Positions 16,957 to 25,612 of a stretch of 64,000 nt of DNA are shown here, piece by piece; the stretch's first letter is position 1; each line of letters starts with the position of its first letter. The notes under the pieces are model-generated. The model was not told the origin of the DNA. It ran no database searches and saw only the letters and a program-made list of their open reading frames with translations. The translations under genes and the position numbers were made by a program. This DNA is from Sorangium aterium (GTDB lineage: Bacteria; Myxococcota_A; Polyangia; Polyangiales; Polyangiaceae): contig NZ_JAQNDK010000004.1 in NCBI RefSeq assembly GCF_028368935.1, forward strand, positions 806,001 through 870,000. Reading direction: 5' to 3'.

Positions 16957-17880
16957 TCAGTCGCCGTCCTTCTCGCGCGTCATCGCCTGCTTCACCGCGG
17001 TCACGACGCCCAGCACGACCGCGCCGGCCGCGACGCCGACGACCATGTTGGCGAGCGACGGCACCACCGCGCCGAGCACGGCGCCGGCGCCCTGGGTCAT
17101 GTCCTCGATGTGGTGGTGCAGCCACGGCACGCCGTGCGTCAGGATGCCTCCGCCGACCAGGAACATCGCCGCGGTGCCGGCGACCGACAGGCCCTTCATC
17201 AGCCACGGCGCCGCCTTCAGGATGCCGCTGCCCAGCGACTGCTGCAGACCGCCGTCCTGGCGGCTCAGGTAGAGGCCGGCGTCGTCGAGCTTCACGATGC
17301 CGGCGACCAGGCCGTAGACGCCCACCGTCATCAGCACGGCGATGCCGCTCAGCACGGCGACCTGCGTGCTGAACGGCGACGCCGCCACGGTGCCGAGCGT
17401 GATCGCGATGATCTCGGCCGACAGGATGAAGTCGGTGCGCACCGCGCCCTTGATCTTGTCCCTCTCGAACTCCACGAGGTCGATCTTCGGATCGGAGAGC
17501 GCCTGCACGAGCTCGGCGCGGTGCGCCTCGTCCTCGTGCTTGCTGTGCAGCACCTTGTGGGCGACCTTCTCGAAGCCCTCGTAACAGAGGAAGGCGCCGC
17601 CGACCATCAGCAGGGGCGTGACGGCCCAGGGCGCGAAGGCGCTGATCGCCAGCGCCGCCGGCACCAGGATGGCCTTGTTGAGCAGCGAGCCCTTCGCCAC
17701 GGCCAGCACGACCGGCAGCTCGCGATCGGCGTTGACGCCCGTCACCTGCTGCGCGTTCAGCGCCAGATCGTCGCCCAGCACGCCGGCGGTCTTCTTGGCG
17801 GCCACCTTCGTCAGCACGGCAACGTCGTCCAGCACGGTGGCGATGTCGTCGATCAGGGCGAGCAGGCTGCTTCCGGCCAT
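16957..17880 (-). CDS. DUF808 (YedI-like) inner-membrane protein
   Basis: 307 residues, the normal length for the family. Family landmarks are the N-terminal [60 protein letters not shown] and [10 protein letters not shown]-like ([15 protein letters not shown]) segments. At least five hydrophobic stretches are present. The family is conserved in proteobacteria but its role is unknown. The gene is transcribed alone, with a 193-base gap upstream. Confidence 0.88.
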   Translation of the reverse strand: MAGSSLLALIDDIATVLDDVAVLTKVAAKKTAGVLGDDLALNAQQVTGVNADRELPVVLAVAKGSLLNKAILVPAALAISAFAPWAVTPLLMVGGAFLCYEGFEKVAHKVLHSKHEDEAHRAELVQALSDPKIDLVEFERDKIKGAVRTDFILSAEIIAITLGTVAASPFSTQVAVLSGIAVLMTVGVYGLVAGIVKLDDAGLYLSRQDGGLQQSLGSGILKAAPWLMKGLSVAGTAAMFLVGGGILTHGVPWLHHHIEDMTQGAGAVLGAVVPSLANMVVGVAAGAVVLGVVTAVKQAMTREKDGD

Positions 17881-18073
17881 GGAGTGAGGTCCTCGTCGGG
17901 TGAATGGGTAGGGAGCGGGGGACGTGGGGAGCGGGGAGCGTGGCGAACGTCACCGGCGGCGCCGCACCGCAGCCGTCGCGTGGGCATCGTAGCGGGCGTC
18001 GGCGGCCTTCGGGTCGAAGATCCTGGGCGCCCACGTCGATCGGCCAGCCTGGCCGGCGACGCTGCGCCGCGGC

Positions 18074-18985
18074 TCACGCGCTCTCTTCGATCCCCGACGG
18101 CGACTCCAGCCCCGGCGGCTCTTCCAGGCTGATGCGCCCGAGCCGACCGGCGCGGAAGTCGTGGACGAGGATGTCCGACGCCTTGTGCAGGTCCACCGAC
18201 CCGCCGCTGCGCAGGCAGCCGCGGCGTCGGCCGATCTCCTCGATCAGCGCGGCGGCCGTCTCCGGCAGCTCCTTCAGCTTGTAGCGGGCGACGAGGAGCT
18301 CGGGGTAGCGCCGCAGGAAGTACCCCGCCGCGAACAGGGCGACGCTCTGGTAATCGATGGCCGTGTCGGGGATCGCCCCGCCCACGCCCAGGCGGAACGA
18401 GGCGGCCTCGTCGTCGATCTTGGGCCAGAGGATCCCCGGGTTGTCGGAGATGGCCATGCCGGTCTTCAGCGTGACGAGCTGCTGGCTCTTCGTGACCGCG
18501 GGCTCGTCGCCGACCTTGGCCACCTTGCGCTCCATGAGCGCGTTGATGAGCGTCGATTTGCCGACGTTGGGGATCCCCACGATCATGGCCCGCACCACCT
18601 TGCCGGGGCCGTTCTTGGGGGGCGCGAGGCGCTTGCAGAGCTCCGGGATCCGGCGCCGCGCCTCGGACGACTGGCTCGCAGAGATCGCGATCGCGAGCAC
18701 CTGGCCCCCCGGCGAGGCGCGGCGCTCCGCCTCGTCAAGAGGCGCGGCGCGCTCCGCCTCGAAGTAGCGGAGCCACGCCGTGGTGACGGCCGGGTCCGCC
18801 AGATCGCTCTTGTTCAGGACCTTGATGCACGGCTTCTGGCCGCGCAGCTCGGCCAGGACGGGGTTCTCGCTGGCCAGCGGCATCCGGGCGTCGAGCACCT
18901 CGATGACGACGTCCTGCGACGGCATCGACTCGGCGATCGTGCGCCGAGCCTTGGTCATGTGGCCTGGATACCATTGAATCGACAT
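18074..18985 (-). CDS. ylqF: Ribosome biogenesis GTPase YlqF/RbgA
   Basis: 303 residues with the circularly permuted GTPase order: G4 as NKSDLAD (~57), G5-like AISAS, G1 as GIPNVGKST (~164) and G3 as DNPGI (~207). It opens with IQWYPGHMTKARR, the hallmark of YlqF. It acts in the cytoplasm on late 50S subunit assembly. The alternative, another YRG/YawG GTPase, is unlikely given the opening motif. The DsbA-like gene upstream on the same strand is 30 bases away, which allows a shared transcript. Confidence 0.92.
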   Translation of the reverse strand: MSIQWYPGHMTKARRTIAESMPSQDVVIEVLDARMPLASENPVLAELRGQKPCIKVLNKSDLADPAVTTAWLRYFEAERAAPLDEAERRASPGGQVLAIAISASQSSEARRRIPELCKRLAPPKNGPGKVVRAMIVGIPNVGKSTLINALMERKVAKVGDEPAVTKSQQLVTLKTGMAISDNPGILWPKIDDEAASFRLGVGGAIPDTAIDYQSVALFAAGYFLRRYPELLVARYKLKELPETAAALIEEIGRRRGCLRSGGSVDLHKASDILVHDFRAGRLGRISLEEPPGLESPSGIEESA

Positions 18986-19015
18986 CCGCCGCGCAGCTCT
19001 ATCACGCCCGGCGGC

Positions 19016-19735
19016 TCATGCGCACCCGTCCGGTCCGCAGGCCGCCCCCTCGGCGAACGCCTGCTCGGGCGCGTCGGCCGCCTCGTCCCACGCCTTCTGG
19101 AGCACGCCGAGGAGGGCCTCGGCCGGCTGCGCGCCGGAGACGCCGTACCGCCCGCCGAACGCGAAGAAGGGGACGCCCGTGATGCCGATCGCGCGCGCCT
19201 CGGCCTCGTCGGCCCGCACCTCGCGCGCGTGGGCGTCGCTCGCGAGCGCCGCGCGGACCTCGTCCGGGTCGAGCCCCGCCTCGCCAGCGAGGCGCGCGAG
19301 CACCTCCGGCTCGCCGATCGCCTCGCCCTCGGTCATGTAGCCGCGGAGGAGCCGCTCCTTCACGGCGTCCTGCGCGCCGCGCTCGGCCGCGAGGTGGAGC
19401 ACGCGGTGCGCGTCGAAGGTGTTGCCGGGCCGGACCTTGTCGAAGCGGAGATCGAGGCCGTCCGCCGCGCCCACCTCGGTCATCTGCTGGATCATGGCCT
19501 CGGCCTTGGCGACGGGCACGCCGTACTTCCTCGCGAGGCGCCCGGCGTAGGAGACCTCGGTGTCGAGGACGCGCTTCGCCGAGGGGTCGAGCTCGAACGC
19601 GCGCCAGACGACCTCGACCGCATCCCGGCGCGGGAACCTGGCGAGCGCGGCCTCGAGCCGGCGCTTGCCCACGTAGCACCACGGGCACGCGATGTCGGAC
19701 CAGACATCGATACGGAGCTTCTTCATGGCGATCAA
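19016..19735 (-). CDS. DsbA-family (FrnE-like) oxidoreductase
   Basis: 239 residues. The active site CPWCYVGKRRLE sits near residue 18 in KLRIDVWSDIACPWC, with no signal peptide, so it is cytoplasmic. The helical insertion (YMTEGEAIGEPEVLARLAGEAGL) and the cis-Pro loop ITGVPFFAFGGRYGVSGAQP are typical of FrnE/HCCA-isomerase-like members. It likely performs thiol-disulphide or glutathione-dependent chemistry. The C-terminus ends in ACGPDGCA, an extra pair of cysteines that also occurs in some FrnE proteins. Confidence 0.88.
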   Translation of the reverse strand: MIAMKKLRIDVWSDIACPWCYVGKRRLEAALARFPRRDAVEVVWRAFELDPSAKRVLDTEVSYAGRLARKYGVPVAKAEAMIQQMTEVGAADGLDLRFDKVRPGNTFDAHRVLHLAAERGAQDAVKERLLRGYMTEGEAIGEPEVLARLAGEAGLDPDEVRAALASDAHAREVRADEAEARAIGITGVPFFAFGGRYGVSGAQPAEALLGVLQKAWDEAADAPEQAFAEGAACGPDGCA

Positions 19736-20216
19736 GGTAGGGCGCAGCGGAGCCTCCGGCCAGGCGGCCTGCGTTGCGGGCGGGAGGGGCGCCGGCGCGG
19801 CGGTCGGGGAGGGGTCGAGCTCGCCGGGGAGAGCTGAGCCCCCGTGTACGCCCGCCCGGGGGAGGCCGTCGCCTGCGCGGTGGCAGATTGCTCCGGGCAG
19901 TCACGCACAGGTCGACTGGATGAACCTGGCCGAAAGGTGTTGTGCACCCAGCCGGATCATGGCGCCGCATGTCCATAGCGGTGCTTGGCGAAGGGAATCG
20001 GATGTATTGCACTCGCGGCGAAAGCACGTTTCTGACGCGCCCCGCCCCCCTCCTGGAAAAATGACACTGCATCAACAACTTATCCATGCATTGAAGGAGC
20101 TGCCTTCTCCACAGCCTGCGGGAGCGCCACGCTGCGCTTGTGCGCCATGGAGCACTCTGGTTGAATGCCCCGACTATTCTCGAAGGCGGCAGGGTGTTCC
20201 GTCAGGAGTGGGGAAA
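19736..20216. other. Intergenic region before the DUF2167 gene
   Basis: Divergent gap of 481 bases between the DsbA-like gene and the DUF2167 gene. It must hold both promoters. An open frame runs through it in front of the DUF2167 gene, but its codon use is not coding-like and it has no start signal. A comparatively AT-rich stretch lies at 20060-20100. No clear -35/-10 pair was identified. Confidence 0.4.
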
Positions 20217-21224
20217 ATGTCCAATCGTCGACTCGCTTCGATTGCTTCGGTGGCCCTGGTGCTCGGCGCGAGCGCGCTCGCCGCGGCCGGGGACCCGAGC
20301 CCTGTCGCGCCCGCCGGGGCCGCGGCCGGAGCGGCGAGCGCCGTACCCGCGGGGGCCGCGCAGCCGGCTGCGGCGGAGCCATCCGGCGACGCAGCGCGGG
20401 AGCCGACGGCGGAGGAGATCGCTGCGGCGATGCAGAAGTTCGATGCCGAGCTGAAGCTCCAGAGCGGGAAGGTCACGGTCGGCGACAACCTGGCCGAGCT
20501 CGACGTGCCGGAGGCGTTCCGCTTCACGGGCCCGGAAGGCACCAGGAAGGTGCTCGAGGCCTGGGGCAATCCTCCGGGGTCCGAAGCGCTCGGCATGCTG
20601 TTCCCGGCCGGCCTGAGCCCGATCGCGGACGACTCGTGGGGGGTCGTGATCAGCTACGTGGAGGAGGGCCACGTCGACGACGATGACGCGAAGGACATCG
20701 ATTTCGGCGAGCTCCTGGCCGAGATGCAGAAGGACACCGGCGAGGGGAACCTGGAGCGCCAGAAGGCGGGCTTCCCCGCCGTGCGCCTGATCGGCTGGGC
20801 CGAGCCGCCTCACTACGATCCCGCGACGAAGAAGCTGTACTGGGCCAAGGAGCTCGAGTTCGTGGGCAACGAGCACCACACGCTCAACTACTCGATCCGC
20901 GTGCTCGGGCGCAAAGGCGTGCTCGAGCTGAACGCCGTCTCCGGCATGAAGCAGCTCGCGACCGTGCGGGGCGAGATGCAGAGCGTGCTGAAGTTCGTCG
21001 AGTTCAAGCCCGGCAACCGCTACGACGACTTCGACGAGAAGATCGACCAGGTAGCCGTGTACGGCATCGGCGCCCTGGTCGCGGGCAAGGTGGCGGCCAA
21101 GGCGGGGCTGTTCAAGGGGCTTTTCGCCCTGATGCTCGCCAGCAAGAAGCTCGTCGTCGCCGGCCTGGTGGCTGTCGCGGGCGGCGCCAAGGTGCTCTGG
21201 GAACGGATCCGCGGGCGCGCTTGA
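20217..21224 (+). CDS. DUF2167 family membrane-associated protein
   Basis: 335 residues from ATG 20217 (AGGAGT upstream). This start gives a clean signal peptide (ASVALVLGASALAAAG). After an Ala/Pro-rich linker, the family signature is readable: GKVTVGDNLAELDVPEAFRF, then VLEAWGNPPG and LGMLFPAG. Later come WGVVISYVEEGHVDDDDAKD and YWAKELEF. The C-terminus has hydrophobic helices (LFKGLFALMLASKKLVVAGL). The family is exported and found across proteobacteria; its function is unknown. Confidence 0.85.
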   Translation: MSNRRLASIASVALVLGASALAAAGDPSPVAPAGAAAGAASAVPAGAAQPAAAEPSGDAAREPTAEEIAAAMQKFDAELKLQSGKVTVGDNLAELDVPEAFRFTGPEGTRKVLEAWGNPPGSEALGMLFPAGLSPIADDSWGVVISYVEEGHVDDDDAKDIDFGELLAEMQKDTGEGNLERQKAGFPAVRLIGWAEPPHYDPATKKLYWAKELEFVGNEHHTLNYSIRVLGRKGVLELNAVSGMKQLATVRGEMQSVLKFVEFKPGNRYDDFDEKIDQVAVYGIGALVAGKVAAKAGLFKGLFALMLASKKLVVAGLVAVAGGAKVLWERIRGRA

Positions 21225-21284
21225 CCTTCGGGAAGTTCTTGAAAGGCTTGCGTCGTTCGAAGGCGCATACGAGCAGCTCCTTGA

Positions 21285-21411
21285 ACTTCGGGGGAATTCC
21301 CGCCCTCCTGGCGGAATGATGGAACCGCCAAGACGCCATAAGACGCCAAGATGATTATTGTTTTCTTGGCGTCTTATGGCGTCTTGGCGGTTAAAAGACA
21401 CACCTTCGGCC
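21285..21411. repeat. Palindromic CGCCAAGACGCC element, copy 3 (perfect 28-bp stem)
   Basis: Arms 21323-21350 and 21365-21392 are exact reverse complements over 28 bases, with a 14-base loop. Flanking GGGAATTCCC...GGCGGAATGATGG (left) and CCTTCGGCC (21403-21411, right) match the flanks of copy 2 in inverse orientation. It sits between convergent genes and could also act as a transcription terminator. Confidence 0.85.
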
Positions 21412-21470
21412 AAAGTACCCCACCACCGGGCGACGCGGCGCCGCCTCGCCCTCGCCCGGTCACCCCGCGA

Positions 21471-22181
21471 TTACCGCCGCTCCTCCGCGCCCATCAGCGC
21501 GGAGAGGCTCTGCCGCTGGCGGCCCGCGCCGTCGAAATTCGATGGATCGAGCCAGCGCTCGAACGCCGCCTTCGCCGCGGGCCACTCCTTGTCGATGATC
21601 GCGTGCCACGCGGTGTCGCGGGTGCGCCCCTTGACCACCGCGGCCTGCCGGAACACGCCTTCGAAGCGGAACCCGAGCCTCGTCGCCGCCGCCCGCGAGC
21701 CTGCGTTGAGCGCGTCGCACTTCCACTCGTAGCGCCGGTAGCCGAGCTCGTCGAACGCCCGCCGCATCATCAGGTACATCGCCTCCGTCGCCGCAGGCGT
21801 CCTCTGAAGGAGCGGTGAGTACCTGAGGTGTCCGACCTCGATGACCCCGCTCTTGGGGTCGATCCGCAGGTAGGCCGCGACGCCGATCGCCCGTCCTGTC
21901 GTCGCGTCGACGATCGCATGGAACAGCGGATCATCACCCAGGCACGTGGCGTCCATCCAGGCGCGGTAGTCCGAGAGGGTCGCGAAGGGCCCATAGGGCA
22001 GGTAGGTCCAGCCTCGCCCCTCCGCGTCCGTGAGGTTGGCCGCATGGAGGTCCGCCGCGTGCCTCTCGGGATCGATCGGCTCGAGTCGGCACGTGCGCCC
22101 GAGCAGGATCTCGCGCGGCGGCAGCGGCCGCGGCGTCCAGCCGGGGAGGGGGTGGCCGATCGGCTGCATCAGAGAATTCAT
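21471..22181 (-). CDS. GNAT acetyltransferase, RimJ/RimL type
   Basis: 236 residues from ATG 22181, which has GTGGAGC upstream; an earlier in-frame start at 22223 is possible. RimJ/RimL-like features: LLGRTCRLEPIDPERHAADL near the N-terminus, AIGVAAYLRIDPKSGVIEVG (strand 4 and acetyl-CoA loop area), YLMMRRAFDELGYRRYEWKC and NAGSRAAATRLGFRFEGVFR. It is cytoplasmic and transfers acetyl from acetyl-CoA to an amine, often a ribosomal-protein or small-molecule N-terminus. The acceptor cannot be predicted. Confidence 0.85.
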   Translation of the reverse strand: MNSLMQPIGHPLPGWTPRPLPPREILLGRTCRLEPIDPERHAADLHAANLTDAEGRGWTYLPYGPFATLSDYRAWMDATCLGDDPLFHAIVDATTGRAIGVAAYLRIDPKSGVIEVGHLRYSPLLQRTPAATEAMYLMMRRAFDELGYRRYEWKCDALNAGSRAAATRLGFRFEGVFRQAAVVKGRTRDTAWHAIIDKEWPAAKAAFERWLDPSNFDGAGRQRQSLSALMGAEERR

Positions 22182-22254
22182 GTGCTCCACGGGATCGCGA
22201 TCTCCGCAAGGTGGTTTGCTCACGGCGCCGGCCGCGGGCGCTACCAGCCGCGTA

Positions 22255-23952
22255 CTACTGCGCCCGGATCGTCGCCGCCACCTTGTCCTCGATCCCTTCC
22301 CACGTCGCCGGCCGATCCGCCGTCGAGTAGGCCTGGAGCATCACCTCGCGATCCCCGAGCACGACGACGTAGCTCACCATCTGCACCCCGTTCTTGAGCC
22401 CGTTCTTCACGCTCACCGCCGGCCGCCCGCCCAGCGTGACGCGCGTCGCCGGGCCCTTCGTGACGGTGTTCGCCGGCCGTTGCTCGTCGAGCACCTTGCG
22501 CTCCTGCTCGAGGAGGGCGTCCAGCTGCTCGGGCGGCACAGCGCCCTCGAGCGGGAAGACGGCGACCCGGAACACGACGGGCGTCCGGGGCAGCTTCCCG
22601 TACGCGTGGAAGCGGACGCCGGCCAGCTCCTCCACGGACGCGGCGCTCGCGAGCGCCTCCGGCAGGTCCAGGGCGACGCCCGTGTCCGCGACCGCGGTGC
22701 GCGCCAGCACCGGCGGCGCGCGGAGCTCCCACGGGCGGCCGGCGGCGAACGCTGTCGCCACGGACAGCGCCATCGCCGCGGCCGCCAGGGTGGCCGCCGC
22801 CGTGAGGAGGGGGCGCGGCCTCGGCTCGGCGTCCGCCGCGCGCTCGCGCTGGTCCACGGGCGTGAGGCCGCGGGGGAGGACCGTGACGACGAGCGCGAAG
22901 CCGACGACGCCGCCGCCCAGGTGCGCGAGCAGGTCGACGCCGGGCTGGAAGCTGTAGACGAGGTTGAGCCCGAGCGGCAGCCACGCGCGGCTGCGCATCT
23001 GCGCGATCATCGCGGGGGGCAGGAGCCCGTGCGGCCGGAGCGCGACGCCGATGCCGGCCGTCATGAGGCCCCAGATCGCGCCGGACGCGCCGACGCTCCA
23101 CCGGTCCTCCAGCATCGCGCTCGCGAGCGACCCGCCCAGCGCCGAGGCCCCGTAGAGCAGGAGGAAGCGCCGCGGGCCGAAGAGCGCCTCGAGCATCGGG
23201 CCGAACGACCAGAGCGCCAGCATGTTGACGAAGAGGTGCATCGGGTCGGCGTGCAGGAACGCCGAGGCGAGGAGCCGGTAGAGCTCCCCGCGGCGCACCG
23301 CCTCGCCGCTGTTGGCGCCCATGCGCCACAGCGCCGCCTCGTGGGTGCCCGAGCCGAAGGCGTAGCTCACGGCGAGGAGCGCGGCGCACGCGATCATGAG
23401 CGTCGCCGTGACGCGGCGGCTGCCCCTCAGCCGGTCGACGATCGCGCGCTCCTGCTGCGCCAGCGCGTGCCCCTCGGCGAGCGCCTCCGCGAGCGCGTCG
23501 GGCTCGATCGGACCCACCTCGGCGAGGCGCTCGTAGGCCCGCTCGAGGGCCGGCAGGGCCTGCCCCTTCACGCGCGCGAGCTCGCCCGCCGCGTCGAGGT
23601 GGTGGAAGCCCATCCGCACGAGCTGCACCAGCGGCGCCACCTTGGCGAGCGCGGCCCGGCCTGGGGCAGCGGCGCCGCCCACGAGCACGACGTGCGTGGG
23701 CGGCCCGCCGGGCTGCACCGCCTTCACGAGCGGCTCGAGCAGGGCGTGGATCTCGTCGGCCGAGAGATCCCCTGGCGCCGTGACGAGCGCGATCTGGAGG
23801 GGCGTCGCCCTGCCGGCGAGGAGCGCCAGCCTCGCGTCGCAGCGGAGCAGCACGAGGGCGTCCGGCCCGCGGAGCAGCGCGGCGAGCACGCGGTCGCGTC
23901 GAGCCGCCGCGTCGTCCCGGGGCGCACGGTCCATGATCGGCGGATCCACCAC
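22255..23952 (-). CDS. Rhomboid-family intramembrane serine protease with extra N- and C-terminal domains
   Basis: 565 residues, about twice a minimal rhomboid. Residues ~1-150 are a soluble domain with a VLVGGAAAPG segment. The rhomboid core spans ~165-360: HADPMHLFVNMLALWSFGPM (His-x-x-x-Asn loop 1 region), the catalytic serine in GASGAIWG, and the catalytic His in LAHLGGGVVGF. The ~190-residue C-terminus is extracytoplasmic in prediction (VRFHAYGKLPRTPVVFRVAV...KDKVAATIRAQ-like end) and resembles small DcrB/PsbP-like folds only loosely. The start is taken at GTG 23952; ATG 23934 is the alternative. Confidence 0.82.
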   Translation of the reverse strand: MVDPPIMDRAPRDDAAARRDRVLAALLRGPDALVLLRCDARLALLAGRATPLQIALVTAPGDLSADEIHALLEPLVKAVQPGGPPTHVVLVGGAAAPGRAALAKVAPLVQLVRMGFHHLDAAGELARVKGQALPALERAYERLAEVGPIEPDALAEALAEGHALAQQERAIVDRLRGSRRVTATLMIACAALLAVSYAFGSGTHEAALWRMGANSGEAVRRGELYRLLASAFLHADPMHLFVNMLALWSFGPMLEALFGPRRFLLLYGASALGGSLASAMLEDRWSVGASGAIWGLMTAGIGVALRPHGLLPPAMIAQMRSRAWLPLGLNLVYSFQPGVDLLAHLGGGVVGFALVVTVLPRGLTPVDQRERAADAEPRPRPLLTAAATLAAAAMALSVATAFAAGRPWELRAPPVLARTAVADTGVALDLPEALASAASVEELAGVRFHAYGKLPRTPVVFRVAVFPLEGAVPPEQLDALLEQERKVLDEQRPANTVTKGPATRVTLGGRPAVSVKNGLKNGVQMVSYVVVLGDREVMLQAYSTADRPATWEGIEDKVAATIRAQ

Positions 23953-24018
23953 GCTCGCTTCTCCTCCTGCTCCCTCCTGCGAGAGCTCGCGCGGCGAGCG
24001 TAGCCGAAAGGCGGCGCG

Positions 24019-24801
24019 TCAGGAGAGCTCGGCGATGACCGCGTGGTGGTCGGACGCGGCGCCGACGTCGATGACGTCGGCCTGCGCGAGCCGGCCGGCG
24101 AGCCGCGGCGACAGCAGCACGTAGTCGGTCCGCGTCTCCACCTGCGCGCCGTCGCGCCCGCGCAGCGCGGTGAACCAGCGCGAGGTGCGCGGCCTCTGGA
24201 GAAGGGCGTCGGCCCAGCCGAACGCCTCGATCGAATCCATCGTGTCGAACCGCGGCGGGCTGCCGTACTTCTCGATGCCGGCCGCCGCGAGGCGCGCGCC
24301 GAGGTCCGCGGGGTAGGGGTCGCGGCGCGACAGCGCGTTGAGGTCGCCCGCGAGCGCCCAGAGGCCCGCGGCGAACCGGGCGGGGGGCACGAGCGAGAGC
24401 AGCCAGCGCGCCTCGGTGAGCCGGCGATCCTCGCTGCCGGCGTTGAGGTGGGTGCCGAGCACCACGAGCGGCTCGCCGTCGAGCGAGAGCTCGACCTCCA
24501 CGAGGCAGTGGGCCAGCGTCTCGGGCGCGTGCACGCGCGCGCCGGCGAGCGGCGCCCGGCTGACGACGGCGACGTGGTTGCGCCTCCCGTTCGGCCGCGG
24601 GTTGGCGTTGCCCAGGACGGCGTGCCGCTCGCCGGCGGGCGCGCCGATCGCCTCGGCGACGGCCCGGAGCCGGGCGCCGTCCTCCCAGCCCACGCACTCC
24701 TGGAGCACGAGCAGATCCGGGCGCGCGGCGGCGACGATCGCGAGGATCGCCTCGAACCGATCCTCGCCGCCGAAGAGGATGTTGAAGGTCATGATCTTCA
24801 C
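24019..24801 (-). CDS. Endonuclease/exonuclease/phosphatase (EEP) family hydrolase
   Basis: 260 residues, no signal peptide. EEP landmarks in order: MKIMTFNILFGG (Asn), LLVLQECVGW (metal-binding Glu), VLGTHLNAGS (His), WALAGDLNALS (Asp-x-Asn) and ASDHHAVIAEL (catalytic Asp-His at the C-terminus). All catalytic residues are present, so it should be an active Mg-dependent phosphoesterase. The substrate (DNA, phosphatidyl or other) is not determined. It is divergent from the GNAT gene that follows. Confidence 0.9.
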   Translation of the reverse strand: MKIMTFNILFGGEDRFEAILAIVAAARPDLLVLQECVGWEDGARLRAVAEAIGAPAGERHAVLGNANPRPNGRRNHVAVVSRAPLAGARVHAPETLAHCLVEVELSLDGEPLVVLGTHLNAGSEDRRLTEARWLLSLVPPARFAAGLWALAGDLNALSRRDPYPADLGARLAAAGIEKYGSPPRFDTMDSIEAFGWADALLQRPRTSRWFTALRGRDGAQVETRTDYVLLSPRLAGRLAQADVIDVGAASDHHAVIAELS

Positions 24802-24907
24802 GGTCCGATCAGGCTAGCTCTTCCGAGGTCGGGGCGTCTGCGGAGAGCAGCCAAAAGGCGCGCTGAATCGGGTGGACGCGCCGCCAGGGACGGCGCACGA
24901 AGCGAAG

Positions 24908-25342
24908 ATGGCCGGCGACGTCCTCCCGATCCGCAGCGATTCGCCGCTCTACGCCGGCGCGCTCCGCCTCCGGCGCGAGGTCTTCGTCGTCGAGCAGTCC
25001 GTGCCCGAGGACATCGAGATCGACGAGCTCGACCCCGTCGCGCGGCACTTCGTGGTCCTCGACGGCGGCGAGGTCGTCGCGACGATGCGCGTCGTGCCGT
25101 ACGAGGGCGCGCTCAAGGTGGGCCGCGTGGCCGTCAGGAGAGACCTTCGCGGCGCGGGCCTCGGGCGGCGGCTGATGGAGGAGGCGATCCGCGTCGCCGG
25201 CGCAGAGGGCGCGCGCGCGCTGATCCTGAACGCCCAGGTCTCTGCAGCGGCGTTCTATCGCAAGCTCGGCTTCGTCGAGGAAGGGCCGATCTTCGACGAG
25301 GCGGGGATCCCGCACACGAAGATGGTCCGACGGATGGCCTGA
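24908..25342 (+). CDS. GNAT acetyltransferase, ElaA-like
   Basis: 144 residues from ATG 24908; GTG 24872 in frame is the alternative start. The text SPLYAGALRLRREVFVVEQS, then VGRVAVRRDLRGAGLGRRLM and NAQVSAAAFYRKLGFVEEGP matches the compact ElaA/YjcF-type GNATs, with an intact acetyl-CoA loop (RDLRGAGLG). Typical members act on small amines; the acceptor is unknown. The 270-base gap after it shows nothing notable. Confidence 0.85.
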   Translation: MAGDVLPIRSDSPLYAGALRLRREVFVVEQSVPEDIEIDELDPVARHFVVLDGGEVVATMRVVPYEGALKVGRVAVRRDLRGAGLGRRLMEEAIRVAGAEGARALILNAQVSAAAFYRKLGFVEEGPIFDEAGIPHTKMVRRMA

Positions 25343-25612
25343 GCCCGCGGGCGCTGGCGATAGAGGTCCGGCCGGGGAGGGCGACGGCCACCTGCGCGGT
25401 GCTCGGCGCGCCGCAGCAATACGCGACCTCTGCCGCTCCATCTGCAGCCGGACGGACACCGCCGTTTCACCAGGGCTGCCCCTGCGCAAATCGCAGACCC
25501 GATGATGCCAAAAAAACTCGTCGAGCGCGGCGCTGGGCGGCGTGACGAGAGGGCAGCGCGCGACTCCTCGCACGTTGCGCATCGCGGTGTTCGAAGACAA
25601 TCTACGTGATCG

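Noticed and set aside
22241-24697. An 818-codon open frame overlapping the rhomboid and EEP genes
   Set aside because: Same strand but a different frame of two well-supported genes; composition is Arg/Gly/Ala-biased and no domain is visible.
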